Part shown: positions 37,485 through 51,820 of the stretch, in pieces
Layout: every line of letters begins with the position of its first letter
Numbering within the stretch: the first letter of the stretch is position 1
Source of the DNA: Sapria himalayana
Lineage: Eukaryota; Streptophyta; Magnoliopsida; Malpighiales; Rafflesiaceae
DNA length: 64,000 nt
Assembly: GCA_029783825.1 (NCBI GenBank)
Contig: JAREIK010000770.1
Location: forward strand, 1-64,000
Direction: 5' to 3'
Notes under the pieces: generated by a model
What the model was told of the DNA's origin: nothing
Seen by the model: only the letters and a program-made list of their open reading frames with translations
Databases searched by the model: none
Position numbers and translations under genes: made by a program

Positions 37485-39783
37485 ATAGAAATATTAATTA
37501 CAAAATAAATTATAAGTGATACAAATATAATTTAAATAATATATTTTTCATCAAAAAACATATAAGCTTATTAGAATGATGCAAAAACTAAAAAAAATTA
37601 TTATTTTGTAATAAATTTTACTTTGATTTTGAATCATTTTAGGTTTTTTAATTATATTTTAATTTATATCTATCTTATTAATAATAGTTTATTAATTTAT
37701 TTTTGATAATTGATATAATATCTATCAATAAAATTATTTATATTTAGTTTATATTATATATAGTTATAATATTTATTATTACTAAATATTGTATTCACAT
37801 TTTTAAAAAATTTTAAAATTATTATATTTTCAAATGTTATAACCTTTGAAAATTTGAAAAATTATCAAAAATAAATTTTTTGTTATTTCATTGTTTGAAT
37901 AAAACCTATAAACCATTAAATTGCTAAATACTTAAATCAATAACTTCTAGATCTCGAAAACCCTAAATAGATAAACTTTTTTAACATGTATATACTAGAT
38001 AATAAATAATAAATCTCATTTTTATTTTTTTCGTTATAATTTTTAATATTCATTTTAAATATTTATTTGTTTATTTTTATATAAATATTAATTACAAATT
38101 AAATTATAAGTTATACAAATATAATTTATATAAATTATTTATCAACAAAAAAAATATAGATAAACTATATAAAAGAAGAAAAAAATTAAAAACAAAAAAA
38201 TATTATATAGTAATATATTTTGCTTTGCTTCTGAATCATTTTAGGTTTTGTAATTATATTTTAATTGATATCTAACTTATAAATAATAGATTATTAATTT
38301 ATTTTTTGATCATTATTCTAATATTTATCAATAAAAATATTTATATTGAATTTATATGCTATATAAATTAAATAATTATTATAACAAAATATTGTATTCA
38401 CTTTTAAAAAAAGTTTTAAAATTTTTATATTTTCAAAGGTTGTAACCTTTGAAAAAGTGAAAAAATAAATAAAATATTCTTTTTTTGTTATTTAATTGTT
38501 TAAATAAAACCTATAAATCACTAAATGCCTAAACACTTAAATCACAAAATTACAAAATCCCGATACCCCTATATAGATAATCCATTAAATAGGTTTACCC
38601 TAAATAATAATTAATAAATCTAATTTTTATTTGTTTTCATTATAATTAAAAAATTCATTTGATTTGTAAGTTTTATATATATATATATTAATTATAAAAT
38701 AAATTATGAGTTAAAAATATAATTTATAACAATAATTTTTCATCAAAAATTATATAACCTGATAAAAAGAATAAAAATTTAAAAACAAATAATTATTATT
38801 AAATAATATATTTTGCTTTGCTTTTGAATCATTTTTGGTTTAGATATTATATTTTAAGTAATATCAATCTTATTCATAATAGATTATTAATTTATTTTTT
38901 GATAATTATTAGAATATCAATGAATAAAATTGTTTATATTGAATTTATATGATATTTAATTATTATGATTATTATAAATAAATATTGTATTCACTTTTGA
39001 AAAAAAATTAAAAATTATTATATTTTCAAAAGTTTTAATCTTAAAAAATGAGAAAGAATACAAAAAATAAATTTTTTGTTATTTATTTTTTAAATAAAAC
39101 CTATAGACCACTTATTGTTTACTTACTTAAATCAGTAGCTCATAAACCCCGAAACCCCTAAATACATAAATCTTATAACAACTATATACTACTTAATAAA
39201 TAATAAATCTCATTTTTATTTCTATTTATTATAATTTAAAATATTCATTTTAATTGTTTATATTTTAATTTTTAGAAAAATTAATTACAAAATAAATTTC
39301 GAGTGAGACATATATTATTTAAATAATTTATTTTTAATCATAAAAGAATATAAGCTTATAAAAAGATGGAAAAATTTAAAAATTAAATATTATTATTTAG
39401 TAATATATTTTTATTTGATTTTGAATCATTTTCTGTTATGTAAATATATTTTAATTAATATTTATATTATTAATAATAGTTTATTAATTTAATTTTTTAT
39501 CATTATTATAATATATATCATTAAAATTATTTATATTGAATTTATATGATATATAATTAATAAGATTAATATAATTATACATGGTATTCACATTTCAAAA
39601 TATTTTAAAAATTATTTTAAAATCAAAGGTTATAACCTTTGAAAATCTAAAAAAAAAAATTTAATATTTATTATATAAATAAAACCAATATACCACTAAA
39701 TGCCTAAAAACATAAATTGCTAAACTCCTAAACGACAAAACTTCTAAATAATCGATCCATTAAACCGGTAAACCATATATAAT
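37485..39783 (+). repeat. Satellite array block 5
   Basis: Direct-orientation satellite resuming after the inversion. It is collinear with 7,045 to about 8,800 (offset about 30.43 kb). The CTTACTT-type monomer near 39,115 matches that near 8,705. One further monomer (39.2-39.78 kb), present here, is missing from the partner duplicon. It ends in the middle of a monomer at the LTR-like insert. Confidence 0.8.
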
Positions 39784-40209
39784 TGTTGGACAATTGTATT
39801 TCCACGGTAGTGAGATTGAGATACAGAAACATACAAACAATAGAAAACAAGCAATATATATATCCTAATTCAGCAACCATCCATGATAGAATCAAAAAAT
39901 GAGAAATATACACCGAAAATAATGGGGGTTGCTAGTCGCTTAGTATGACTAGCTAAATCTGCCAGAAAATGTTATGCATTATAGATTAAAGCAATAGAAA
40001 TGTCTTACAGTATGTACCACACAGAATAGTCGTGATGAATCCCACAGAAAGAATAGAGAGAGACGATGAACAGTTCCACTGGTCCAAAAACAACCACCTA
40101 AAAATTAATTACAAAACCTTTTATATTAAAATTTCTCTCGGTACATTTAACCGGAGCAGGCAGGATAATGAGACGAGTCATGCTCTCCTCCAATTTCAGC
40201 CCGCTGTCC
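39784..40209 (-). mobile_element. Probable truncated LTR (copia-like ends)
   Basis: A 426-bp non-satellite island. Its left edge is TGTTGGACAATTG, which on the minus strand ends an element with CAATTGTCCAACA, the TG..CA terminal style common in plant Ty1/copia LTRs. On the minus strand a TATAAAAGG box lies near 40,116-40,124. The bases outside the TGTTGG edge are satellite with no primer-binding site, so this would be the outer end of a 3' or solo LTR. The other edge (GCTGTCCG next to GTGAGTGAGAC) shows no matching terminus, so that end looks truncated. No internal retrotransposon domains are present. The frames at 39728-39913 (-) and 40032-40214 (+) are not credible proteins. A non-LTR explanation is not excluded. 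Confidence 0.4.
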
Positions 40210-40364
40210 GGTGAGTGAGACCTATATTATTGTGTTATTGCTACATCCCCGGCCTCTTAATATTTCATTTCCTACACTTACATGAAAATATTAAAAATGA
40301 AAAAATATTTGGTTTTAAAAACAAATTATCAAAAATAAATTACATATACAGCAATAATAAATCT
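40210..40364. other. Short non-satellite insert, copy 2
   Basis: Homologous to 8,839-8,974: CTACATCCCCGGCCTCTTAA, then a similar AT-rich tail ending at AATAATAAATCTTAAATCTC. It abuts the LTR-like fragment through GTGAGTGAGAC. In the partner duplicon the same insert follows a GAGTGAGAC word directly. Confidence 0.6.
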
Positions 40365-43300
40365 TAAATCTCATTTTAATTTGTATTCATTATAATTTTA
40401 AATATTCATTTTAAATATTTATTAGTTTATTTTTTATATAAATACTAATTACAAAATAAATAATTAGTCAGACAAATATAATATTAATAATTTACTTTTA
40501 ATAAAAAAAATATAATCTTATAAAAAGAAGTAAAAATTTAAAAACAAAAAATCATTATTTTGTAATAAATTTTACTTTGATTATGAATCATTTTAGGTTT
40601 TATAATTATATTTCAATTTATATTTATCATATTAATAAGAGTTTATTAATTTATTTTTTGATGATTGATATCATATCTATCAATAAAATTATTTATAATT
40701 AGTTTATATTATATATAATTATAATGATTATTATTACTAAATATTTTATTCACATTTTAAAAAAATTTTAAAATTATTATATGTTCAAATGTTATAACCG
40801 TTTAAAATGTGAAAAAATAACAAAAATAATTTTTTTGTTATTTCATTGTTTAAATAAATCCTATAAACCACTAAATACCTAAATACTTAAATCAATAATT
40901 TCTAATTCTCAAAAACCCTAAATAGATAATCATTTTAAACCGGTATACCCTAAATAATAAATAATAAATAATAAATCTCAATATTATTTTTTCATTATAA
41001 TTTAAAATATTCATTTTAATTATTTATTCATTTATTTTTATATAATTATTAATTACAGAATAAATTGAGTTAGACAAATATAAATTATATAATTATTTTT
41101 CATCAAAAAAATATAGATAAACTTTTTAAAAGAAAAAAAATTCAAAAAAAAATTATTATATAGTAATATATTTTGCTTTGTTTCTGAATCATTTTAGATT
41201 TTGTAATTATATTTAAATTGATATCTATCTTATTAATAATAGATTATTAATTTATTCTTTGATAATATTAGAATAATTATCAATAAAAATATTTATATTG
41301 AATTATATGATATATAAATATAATTATTATTATAACTAAATATAGTATTCACTTTTGAAAAAAATTTAAATATTATTATATTTTCAAGGGTATAACCTTT
41401 GAAAATATCAAAAAATAATAAAAATAAAATTTTTGATATTTTTTTATAAATAACACCTATAAACCACGAATTGAATACACAGTTAAATCAGTAAAGTCCT
41501 AAACCCTGTAATGAAAAAATACATAAACCATTAAACTATTATATACTACTTAATAATTAATAAATCTTATATTTAATTCTATTTATTATTAATTTAAATA
41601 TTCATTATGCTTATTTATTAGTTTATATTATAGAAATATATATTACAAAATAAATTATGAGTGCGACAAATATAATTTTTAAAAAATATATGCTTATAAA
41701 AGAAGTAAAAATTTAAAAATAAAAAATTTTTATCTAGAAATATATTTTACTATAATTTTGAATCAATTTAGGTTTTGTAATTATTTTTTAATTAATATCT
41801 ATATTAATATCAATAGTTTATAAATTTAATTATGATCATTATTATAATATATATCAATAAAATTATTTATTGAATTTATATGATATATAATTATTAATAT
41901 TATTATCACTAAGTATTGTATTCACCTTTAAAAAAATTTTAAATATTATTATATTTTCAAAGGATATAGCCTATGAAAATGAGAAAAAATTATATCAATT
42001 TTTTTTTATATTTTATTTTTTTAAATAAAACGTATAAACCACTCAAAGCCCAAAAACATAAATCACTAAAATCCTAAATGAAAAAACCTCTAAATACTTA
42101 AAACATTAAACTGGTATACATTAATAATAAATAATAAATATCATTTTAAATTTTATTCAGTATAATTTTAAATTTTTATTTTAATTATTTATCAGTTTAT
42201 TTTTATAGAAATATTAATCACAAAATAAATTATTAGTGAGATAGATCTAATTTAAATTAAAACACTATCCGTAAATAATAAAAAATAAATTGCATTTTTT
42301 TTAATTATAATTTTAAATATTCATTTTAATTTTTTATTTTTTTATTTATATATAAATATTAATTACAAAATAAATTGAGCTAGACAAAAAATATTTATAT
42401 AAATTATTTTTCATCAAAAAATTATAGATAAACTTTTTTAAAGAACAAAAATTTCCAAAACAAAAAATTATTATATAGTAATATATTTTGCTTTGCTACT
42501 GAATCATTTTAGGTTTTGTAATTATATTTTAATTTATATCTATCTTAATAATAATTGATTATTAATTTATTTTTTGGTCATTATTAGAATATTTATCTAT
42601 AAAATTATTTATATTTGATTTTACATGATATAAACTTATAAAGATTATTATAACTAAATTTTTTATTTACATTTGAAAATAATATAAAAATTATTATATT
42701 TTTAAAGGTTATCATCTTTGAAAATGAGATAAAATCACAAAAATAAATTTTTTGTTATTTTATTATTTATATAAAACCTATAAACTACTAAATGCCTAAA
42801 TGCTTAAATCATTAAATTCCTAAACTCCAAAACCCCAAAACCCTTAAATACTTAAACATTTAAACCATCTTTAAAGGTTTAAGTATTTATAAATAATATA
42901 TAAATATCTATCAATAAATAATAGTTTATTAATTTGTTTTTTGATCATTATTATATTTCTATTTATATTTAGTTTATTAATATCTATCAATAAAATTGTT
43001 TATTTTTAATTTACATGATATATAATTATTAAGTTTATCATAACTAAATATTATATTCACATTTGAAAAAAAATTCAAAAATTATTATATTTATAAAGGT
43101 TATAACCTTCAAAATTAATAAAAAATTTGAAAAATAATTTTTTTTGTTATTTCATTATTTAAATAAAACATATAAACTACTAAATGCCTAAACACTTAAA
43201 TCACTAAACTCCTAAACTATTAAATACTTAAACCATTAAACCGGTATACCCTAAATAATTAATCTTAAATCTAAATGTTAATTGTATTCATTATAATTTT

Positions 43301-43810
43301 AATATTCTTTTTAATTATTTATTAGTTTATTTTTATAAAAATATTAATTGCAAAATAAAATAATGAAGGAAACAATTATAATTTAAATAATTTATCTTCA
43401 TCAAAAAATTTTATAAGCTTATTAAATGAATCAAAAATTTAAAAATAAAAAATTATTATTTAGTAATATATTTTACTTTTATTTTGAATCATTTTAGGTT
43501 TTGCAAATATATTTTAATTAATATTTATCTTATTAATAATAGTTTATTAATCTATTATATAATTAGTATTATAATATCTATCAATAAAATTATTTATATT
43601 GAATTTACATGATATTTAATAGTTATGATTATTATAATTAAATATTGTATTAACATTTGAAAAAAAATTAAAAATTATAATATTTTCAATGGTTATAACC
43701 TTGAAAATGAGAAAAAATCATAAAAATAATTTTTTTGTTATTTTATTATTTAAATAAAACTTATAATCCACAAAATACCTAAATACTTAAATTACTAAAC
43801 TCCTAAACCC
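40365..43810 (+). repeat. Satellite array block 6
   Basis: Direct-orientation satellite collinear with 8,975-12,420, including the truncated monomer with a foldback junction at about 42,846-42,890. Differences are scattered substitutions and small indels. No gene is seen. Confidence 0.8.
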
Positions 43811-45726
43811 TGATACTTCTGCACCACACACACATAGTGACAGACTAGAGTACACACGTGCACATATTTTTGTCCATTTTGGTGTAGCATTTAGAGGGGT
43901 TAGCAAGTCCTGGAAGCAGCCAAAATTATGGGCCACTAGCTTGTAGAAGGCCCCACTAGCAAAGCGGGATGATAACTTTTAGACAACTGACGAGACCGAG
44001 CAAAGTGGTCGTGAGTAAACCCAGGAGTAGCTAGGAGTGGGTCCCAGTAGCCCTATCAGGCAGCATAGAGGGCAACCCAATCATCACCCAACAGGAGTAG
44101 CGGGTAATCCATGATTAATTAGAAAGCCAAAAAAATCCAAAGCATCACCAAGCAGGGCCTGTAAGCAATGGAGTCAATACCAGCTACGCGGGAGCGAATG
44201 ATTCAAACATGTAGTTTATGTTTGTAGTCTTATTTGTATTTTGGACTTTATATGCACCATGTACTTGTAGAGATGGATCATGACATGCTCACACACACAA
44301 TCTTGTCTGTTCTCTATGTAGCATGCAATGAGGGCAACTGGAACCATGAGTATCTATAAGTGGGGCCTACTAATGCATTTTGTAAATACACATTAGGCGA
44401 TGCTACACTCCCAGGAGCAGAAGACCCATCTTTATAGCATTTTGTAATTTTACTTGTATACTATCTTTGTTGTACGCGTAGATAATTAGACAATGAGATG
44501 GACTTCATCACACATGCTCACCGATGCATGCATATTTTTAGTTAAAGTGTGTATTTTCCATAAAAAAAACAAAAACAACCTATAAACCCTAAACTTTAAA
44601 TCCTAAAACTTAAACCATAAACTATAACCCTAGTCCATAAACCCAAAATCCTAAATCTCGTGTTTTGCACTTTTATAATCAAATGACTAAGTGTTAAATT
44701 TAAATTGAAATACACAACTTTTAGGAATTTCACAAATTTGTCTTTTTGTATATGTAACACAAAGTATTGACTAAAGGGGTGAGTTATGGATTCAGTCTTT
44801 TTCTTGCTTTAGATTATTGTTGCATTAGCAATGGTCATGATTGTATATTTTGTTTCTAGAACACAAACTCATATCGATGAGAATATGTCATAACTTATCT
44901 CTCTGTTGAACATATTGTTTTGGCACTAAGAATGATCATGAATACATATTTAATCACTATAATACTGGGTCACAGTATAGGATATGACCATAGCTTGTGC
45001 ATTTTATCTTTATATCGCAAAGTCATTGCACTAGGAATGATTGTAACTTTGGACATTCTTCAAGAGCAATTGTCATGACCCTATAAATAGTTAAAGCTAG
45101 AGTACTACTTTTTTTAACTTTCTATAGCTAAAATTCTTGGGATTGGAAATATCACTATGGCTTTTTCCATTGATTTGTGACCTCAAGTGTCAATATGCAA
45201 GACTAATATTTTGAGCAATGATTAAAACCTTTTATACATTTGAATATGATTCATTTACACCTTTTTGGGTATTGTGAGCTTGTATACATAACTCATTTAA
45301 TATAAAAAGAAAGAAATGATATTTTTCATATCCATGAGGATATAAAAAATTGGCTTAGACATGCCAATACAATAAATTTTTTGATTCTTGATTGAAAGAG
45401 AGCCCATACTTCTTGCCCTGCTCAAACCGCCCTCGGGCTAGTTTATTCTAATAGGCTACAAGGTGGTTATTTTTTTAGAGTTGAACTATGTTTTAAAAAA
45501 ATTGCTTTCGGTTTGTGCGTGAGAGATATTTTAGAAGAAATTACAATAATCAATATAAATAGAATCCTCAACATCTAGCTATTACAACTGTTAGCGTACA
45601 TGAGTCAAATTACATTTGATAGCTCAGTGATTCAACATCAAATATGATGAGACATAATAGAGATAAAGTAAATGCTCCTATTATTTTGGTTAGAGCTTTA
45701 GCAATCATTCTAGAGTTAAGAGAGGA
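43811..45726 (+). repeat. Island X copy 2, internally deleted
   Basis: About 1.92 kb, matching X copy 1 at both ends but lacking roughly 520 bp that in copy 1 lie between about 13,155 and 13,675. The junction is near 44,538, where GCATATTTTT runs into AGTTAAAGTGTG. A second small loss of about 27 bp lies near 45,590. A 2-nt deletion near 44,897 breaks the short plus-strand frame that is open in copies 1 and 3. The same satellite junctions on both sides show it derives from the same insertion as the other copies. Confidence 0.75.
44579..44659. repeat. Telomere-like heptamer run in X copy 2
   Basis: Degenerate 7-bp words (CCCTAAA, CTTTAAA, TCCTAAA, ACTTAAA, CCATAAA and others) following an A-rich tract at 44,562-44,577. 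The phase matches X copies 1 and 3. Confidence 0.65.
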
Positions 45727-48700
45727 ACAAAATAAATTAATTTAATTATTCAGTATATTTTTAAATTTAATTTTAATTATTTATCAGTTTATTTTTATAG
45801 AAATATTACTTAAAAAATAAATTATTAGTGAGACAGATCTAATTTAAATTAAACAGGTATACCCTAAATAATAAAAAATAAATCTCATTTTTTTTTTCAT
45901 TTTAATTTTACATATTCAAATTTAATTATATATTTGTTTATTTTTATATAAATATAAATTACAAAATAAATTATGAGTTACACAAATATAATTTATAAAA
46001 ATTATTTTTCATCAAAATAATATAGAAAAACTTTTTAAAAGAAAAATAAATTTAAAAACAAAAAATAATTATATAGTAATATATTTTGCTTTGCTTCTGA
46101 ATCATTTTAGGTTTCGTAATTATATTATAATTGATATCTATCTTATTAATAATAGATTATTAATTTATTTTTTGATCATTATTAGAATATTTATCAATAA
46201 AATAGTTTATATTGATTTTATATGATATATAAATATAATTATTTTTATAACTAAATAGTGAATCACTTTTGAAAAAATTTTAAAAATTATTATATTTTCT
46301 GAGGTTATAACCTTTGAAAATATAAAAAAATAATAAAAATAAAATTTTTGTTTTTTTATTTTTTAAATAAAACCTATAAACTACTAAATGCATACACAGT
46401 TAAATAAGTAAACTTCTAGACCCCGTAAAGCCTAAATACAGTAACCATTAAACCGATATATAATACATAATAAATAATAAATCTAATTTTTATTTCTATT
46501 TATTATAATTTTAAATATTGATTTTAATTATTTATTAATTTATTTTTATAAAAATATTTATTAAAAAATAAATTATGAGTCGGACAAATATAATTTAAAT
46601 AATTTATTTTTAATGAAATAATATATATATACCCATATAAAAGAAGTAAAAATATTAAAATTTAAAATTATTATCCAGTAATATATTTTACTTTAATTTT
46701 GTATCAATTTGGATTTTGTAAATATTTTTTAATTAATTTCTATCTTTTTATTAATAGTTTATTTATTTATTTTTTGATAATTATTATAATATCTATCAAT
46801 AAAATTGTTTATATTAAATTTATATGATATATAATTATTAATATTATTATAACTAAAATATTATATTTACATTTAAAAAAATTTTAAATATTATTATATT
46901 TTTAAAGGTTATAACCTAAAAAAAGAGAAAAAATTATAAATTTTTTATTATTATTTTATTGTTTAAATAAAACCTATAAACCACTAAATGCCTAAAAACA
47001 TAAATCGCTAAATTTTCAAATGACAAATCATCTAAATACTTAAACCATTAAATTGCTATACATTAATAATAAATCATAAATCCCATTTTAATTTTTATTC
47101 AGTATAAATTAAAATTTTTATTTTAATTATTTATCAGTTTATTTTTATAGAAATATTAATTACAAAATAAATTATTAGTGAAACATATCTAATTAAAATT
47201 AAACTGGTATACCCTAAATAATAATTAATAAATTTCATTTTTTTTTCATTATAATTTTAAATATTCATTTTAATTATTTATTTGTTTATTTTTATATAAA
47301 TATTAATTACAAAATAAATTATGAGTTAGACAAATATAATTTATATAAATTATTTTTAATCAAAAAATATAGATAAACTTTTTAAAATAAAAAAAATTCA
47401 AAACAAAAAATTATTATATTGTAATATATTTTACTTTGCTTTTGAATTATTTTAGGTTTTGTAATTATATTTTAATTGATATATATCTTATTAATAAAAG
47501 ATTATTTATTTATTTTTTGATCATTATTAAAATATTTATCAATAAAATTGGTTATATTGAATTTATATGATATATAAATATAATGATTATTATAACTAAA
47601 TATTGTATTCACTTTTGAAAAAAAATTTAAAAATTATTATATTTTCAAAGGTTATAACCTTAAGAAATGAGAAAAAATAATAAAAATAACTTTTTTGTTA
47701 TTTCATTTTTTAAATAAAACCTATAGATCATTAAATACTTACTTAATTAAATCAGTAAGCTCATAAATCCCGAAACGCCTAAATACATAAACCTTTTAAC
47801 AGCTATATACTACTTATTAAATAATAAATCTCATTTTTATTTCTATATATTATAATTTTAAAAATTCATTTTAATTATTTATAGTTTAATTTTTTAGGAA
47901 AATTAATTACAAAATAAATTTCGAGTGAGACAAATATTATTTAAAGAATTTATTTTAATAAAAAAAATATATGCTTATAAAAAGAAGAAAAATTTTAAAA
48001 ATTAAATATTATTATTTAGTAATATATTTTTATTTGATTTTGAATCATTTTGTCTTATGTAAATATATTTTAATTAATATTTATATTATTAATAATAGTT
48101 TATTAATTTAATTTTTTGATCATTATTATAATATCTATCATTAAAATTGTTTATTTTGAATTTATACGATATATAATTAGTAAGATTAATATAATTATAC
48201 ATTGTATTCACATTTCAAAAAATTTTAAAACTTATTTTATTTTCAAAGATTATAACCTTTGAAAATCAAAAAAATTCAAAAAAAGAATTTAAAATTTTTA
48301 TTATATAAATAAAACATATAAACCACTAAATGTCTAAAAACATAAATTGATAAACTCCTAAACGACAAAACTCCTAAATAATCAAACAATTAAACCGGTA
48401 TCCCACATATAATAAATCATAAATCTCTTTTTAATTTGTATTCATTATAATTTTAAATAAAAATTAAAATTATTTATTATTTTATTTTTTATAGAAATAT
48501 TAATTACAAAATAAATAATGAGCGAGATAACTATAATTTTAATAATTTATTTTTAATCAAAAAAAAAATTAGCATATAAAAAGAAGTAAAAATTTAAAAA
48601 CAAAAAATTATTATTTAGTAATATATTTTACTTTGATTTTGAATCATTATATATAGGTTTTGCAATTATATTTTAATTGTTATCAATCTTATTAAGAATA

Positions 48701-49438
48701 GTTTATAAATTTATTATTTGATCAATGTTATAATATCTAACAATAAAATTACTTATATTGAATTTAAATATCTTATAATTATTACGATTATTATAACTAA
48801 ATATTATATTTACATTTGAAAAAAATGTAAAAATTATTATATCTTCAAAGGTTATAACCTTCAAAAATGATAAAAAATCATAAAAATAATTTTTCTATTA
48901 TTTTATTATTTAAATAAAACTTATAGACCACTAAATGCCTAAACATTTAAATCTCTAGACTCAGAAACCCCAAAACCCCCTAAATACTTAAACAATTAAA
49001 CCTATATAACCTAAATAATAAATAATAAATCTCATTTTTATTTGTATTCATTATAATTTTAAACATTCATTTTAATTTTTTTTTGTTTTTTTATAGAAAT
49101 ATTAATTACAAAATAAATAAAGAGAGACACATATATAATTTAAATAAATTAATTTTTATGAAAAAAAATATAAGCTTATAAAAATAAACAAAATTTCAAA
49201 AATTTAAAATTTTACTTAGTAATATAATTTACTTCTATTTTGAATTATTTTGGGTTCTACAAATATATTTTAATTAATATCTATCTGAATAATAATAGTT
49301 TATTAATTTATTTTTTGATCATCAAAATAATATATATTAATAAAATTTTTTATATTGAATTTACCTCATATATAATTATTAAGATAATTATAACTAAGTA
49401 TTGTATTTATATTTTAGAACTATTAAAACATTATTATA

Positions 49439-49464
49439 TTTTCAAAGGTTATAACCTTTGAAAA
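49439..49464. repeat. Perfect 26-bp palindrome, satellite landmark
   Basis: Half-site TTTTCAAAGGTTA with no spacer, in the monomer corresponding to the one at 1,694-1,721, which is also perfect. Confidence 0.85.
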
Positions 49465-51763
49465 GCAAGAAAATTCATAAAAATAAATTTTTTGTTATTT
49501 CTTTTATTAAATCAAACCTATAAACACCTAAATGTGCAAATATATAAATCAATAAACTATTTAACCCCAAAACAATAAAAAACTTAAACCATTAAATTGG
49601 TATACCCTAAATAATAAATCATATATCTCATTTTTATTAGTATTCATAATAATTTTAAATATTCATTTTAATTATTTATAAATTTATTTTTATAGAAATA
49701 TTAATTACAAAATAAATTATTAGTGAGACAGATATAATTTACATAATTTATTTTTCAACAAAAAAATATATATGCTTATAAAATTAGGCAAAATTTTTTA
49801 AATAAAAATATATTATTTAGTATTATATCTTATCTTGATTTGGAATCATTTTAGATTCTACAATTATATTTTAATTTATATCATTATTATTAATACTAGT
49901 TTATTAATTTATTTATTGATCATTATTATAATATTTATTAATAAAATTATTTATATTTAGTTTACATGATATATAATTATTAAGATTATCATTACTAAAT
50001 ATTATATTCACATTTAAAAAAATTTAAAATTATTATATTTTAAAATGTTACAACCTTCAAAAAATAAAAAAAAATCAAAAAATTAAATTTTTTGTTTTTT
50101 AATTCTTTAGATAATAATTATAAATCACTAAAGGTCTAAACACTTAAATCACTAAACTCCTAAACCCAAAAACACCTAAATACTTAAACCATTAAACCAG
50201 TATATCTTGAATAATAAATATATTTAAAAAAAACAAAACATTAAAAAAATTATTATTAAGTAATATATTATACCTTGATTTTGAATAAATTTAGATTTTG
50301 CAAATCTATTTTAAATAATATCTATCTTATTAATAATAATTTATTACATTTTTTTAATCATTATTATAATATTTAGCAATGTAATTATTTATATTGAATT
50401 TTAATGACTTATAATTATTATGATTATTATAACTAAATATTATATTTACATTTGAAAAAAATTTAAAAATTATTATATTTTCAAAGGTTGTAACCGTCAA
50501 AAATTAAAAAAATAATAAAAATAAATTTTTTGTTATATCATTGTTTAAATAAACCTTATAAACCACTAAATGTATCAATACTTAAACTCTAAACTCCTAA
50601 ATACAAAATCCCCTAAATACTTAAACCTTTAACCTCGTAAACCTTAAATATAATTTAAATAATTTATTAAAATATTAATGACAAAATAAATAATGAGTGA
50701 TACAAATATAATTTAAATAATTTATTTTTCATCAAAAAAAAATATAAGCTTATAAAAAGAAGCAAAAATGAAAAAAAAAATTATTATTTGGTAATAAATT
50801 TTACTTGTATTTTTAATATTTTTAGTTTTATATTATATTTTAATTTATATCTATGATATTAATAATAGCTTATTAATATATTTTTTGATAATTAATATCA
50901 TATCTATCAATAAAATTGTTTATATTTAGTTTATATTATATATAATTATAATGATTATTATTACTAAATATTGTATTCACATTTTTAAAATATTTTAAAA
51001 TTATTATATTTTCAAAGGTTATACCTTTGAAAATGTGAAAAAATATCAAAAATAATTTTTTTGTTATTTCATTGTATAAATAAAACCTATAAATCAAAAA
51101 ATGCCTAAAAACATAAATCGCTAAAGTCATAAACGAAAAAACCTCTAAATACTTAAAATATTAAACTGGTATACATTAATAATAATTCATAAATCTCATT
51201 TTAATTTTTATTTAATATAATTTTAAATTTTTAATTTAATTAGTTATCAGTGTATTTTTATAGAAATATTAATTACAAAATAAATTATTAGTGAGACATA
51301 TTTAATTTAAATTAGACTGGTATACCCAAAATAATAATGAATAAATCTCAATATTATCTTTTGCATTATAATTTTAAATATTTATTTTAATTATATATTT
51401 GTTTATTTGTATATAAATATTAATTAAAAAATAATGTATGAGTTAGAAAAATATAATTTATATAAATCAATTTTCATCAAAAAATATAGATAAACTTTAA
51501 AAAAGAAAAAAAATTTCAAAACAACAAATTATTATATAGTAATATATTTTGATTTCTTCTGAATCATATAAGGATTTTTTATTATATTTTAATTGATATC
51601 TATCTTATTTATAATAGATTATTAATTTATTTTTTGATCATTATTAGAATATTTTACAATAAAATTATTTATATTGAATTTATATGATATATAAATATAA
51701 TGATTATTATAATTAAATATTGAATTCACTTATAAAAAAAATTTAAAAATTATTATATTTTCA

Positions 51764-51820
51764 AAGGTTATAAAACCTATATCAATTAAAAATTAAAAAA
51801 TGAAATAAAACCTTTGAAAA
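51764..51820. repeat. Satellite palindrome split by a 37-bp insertion at its axis
   Basis: Left arm CAAAGGTTATA ends at 51,772 and the right arm ACCTTTGAAAAT resumes at 51,810. The intervening 37 bp (51,773-51,809) is A-rich and is not found in this place in other monomers. Confidence 0.75.

Noticed and set aside
3705..50936. Recurring I/N/F/Y-rich small frames in satellite (3705, 9838, 21485, 29403, 31876, 35450, 36592, 49240, 50936)
   Set aside because: The same satellite segment gives a similar frame when stops happen to be absent. Many need non-ATG starts. This is composition, not a conserved gene.
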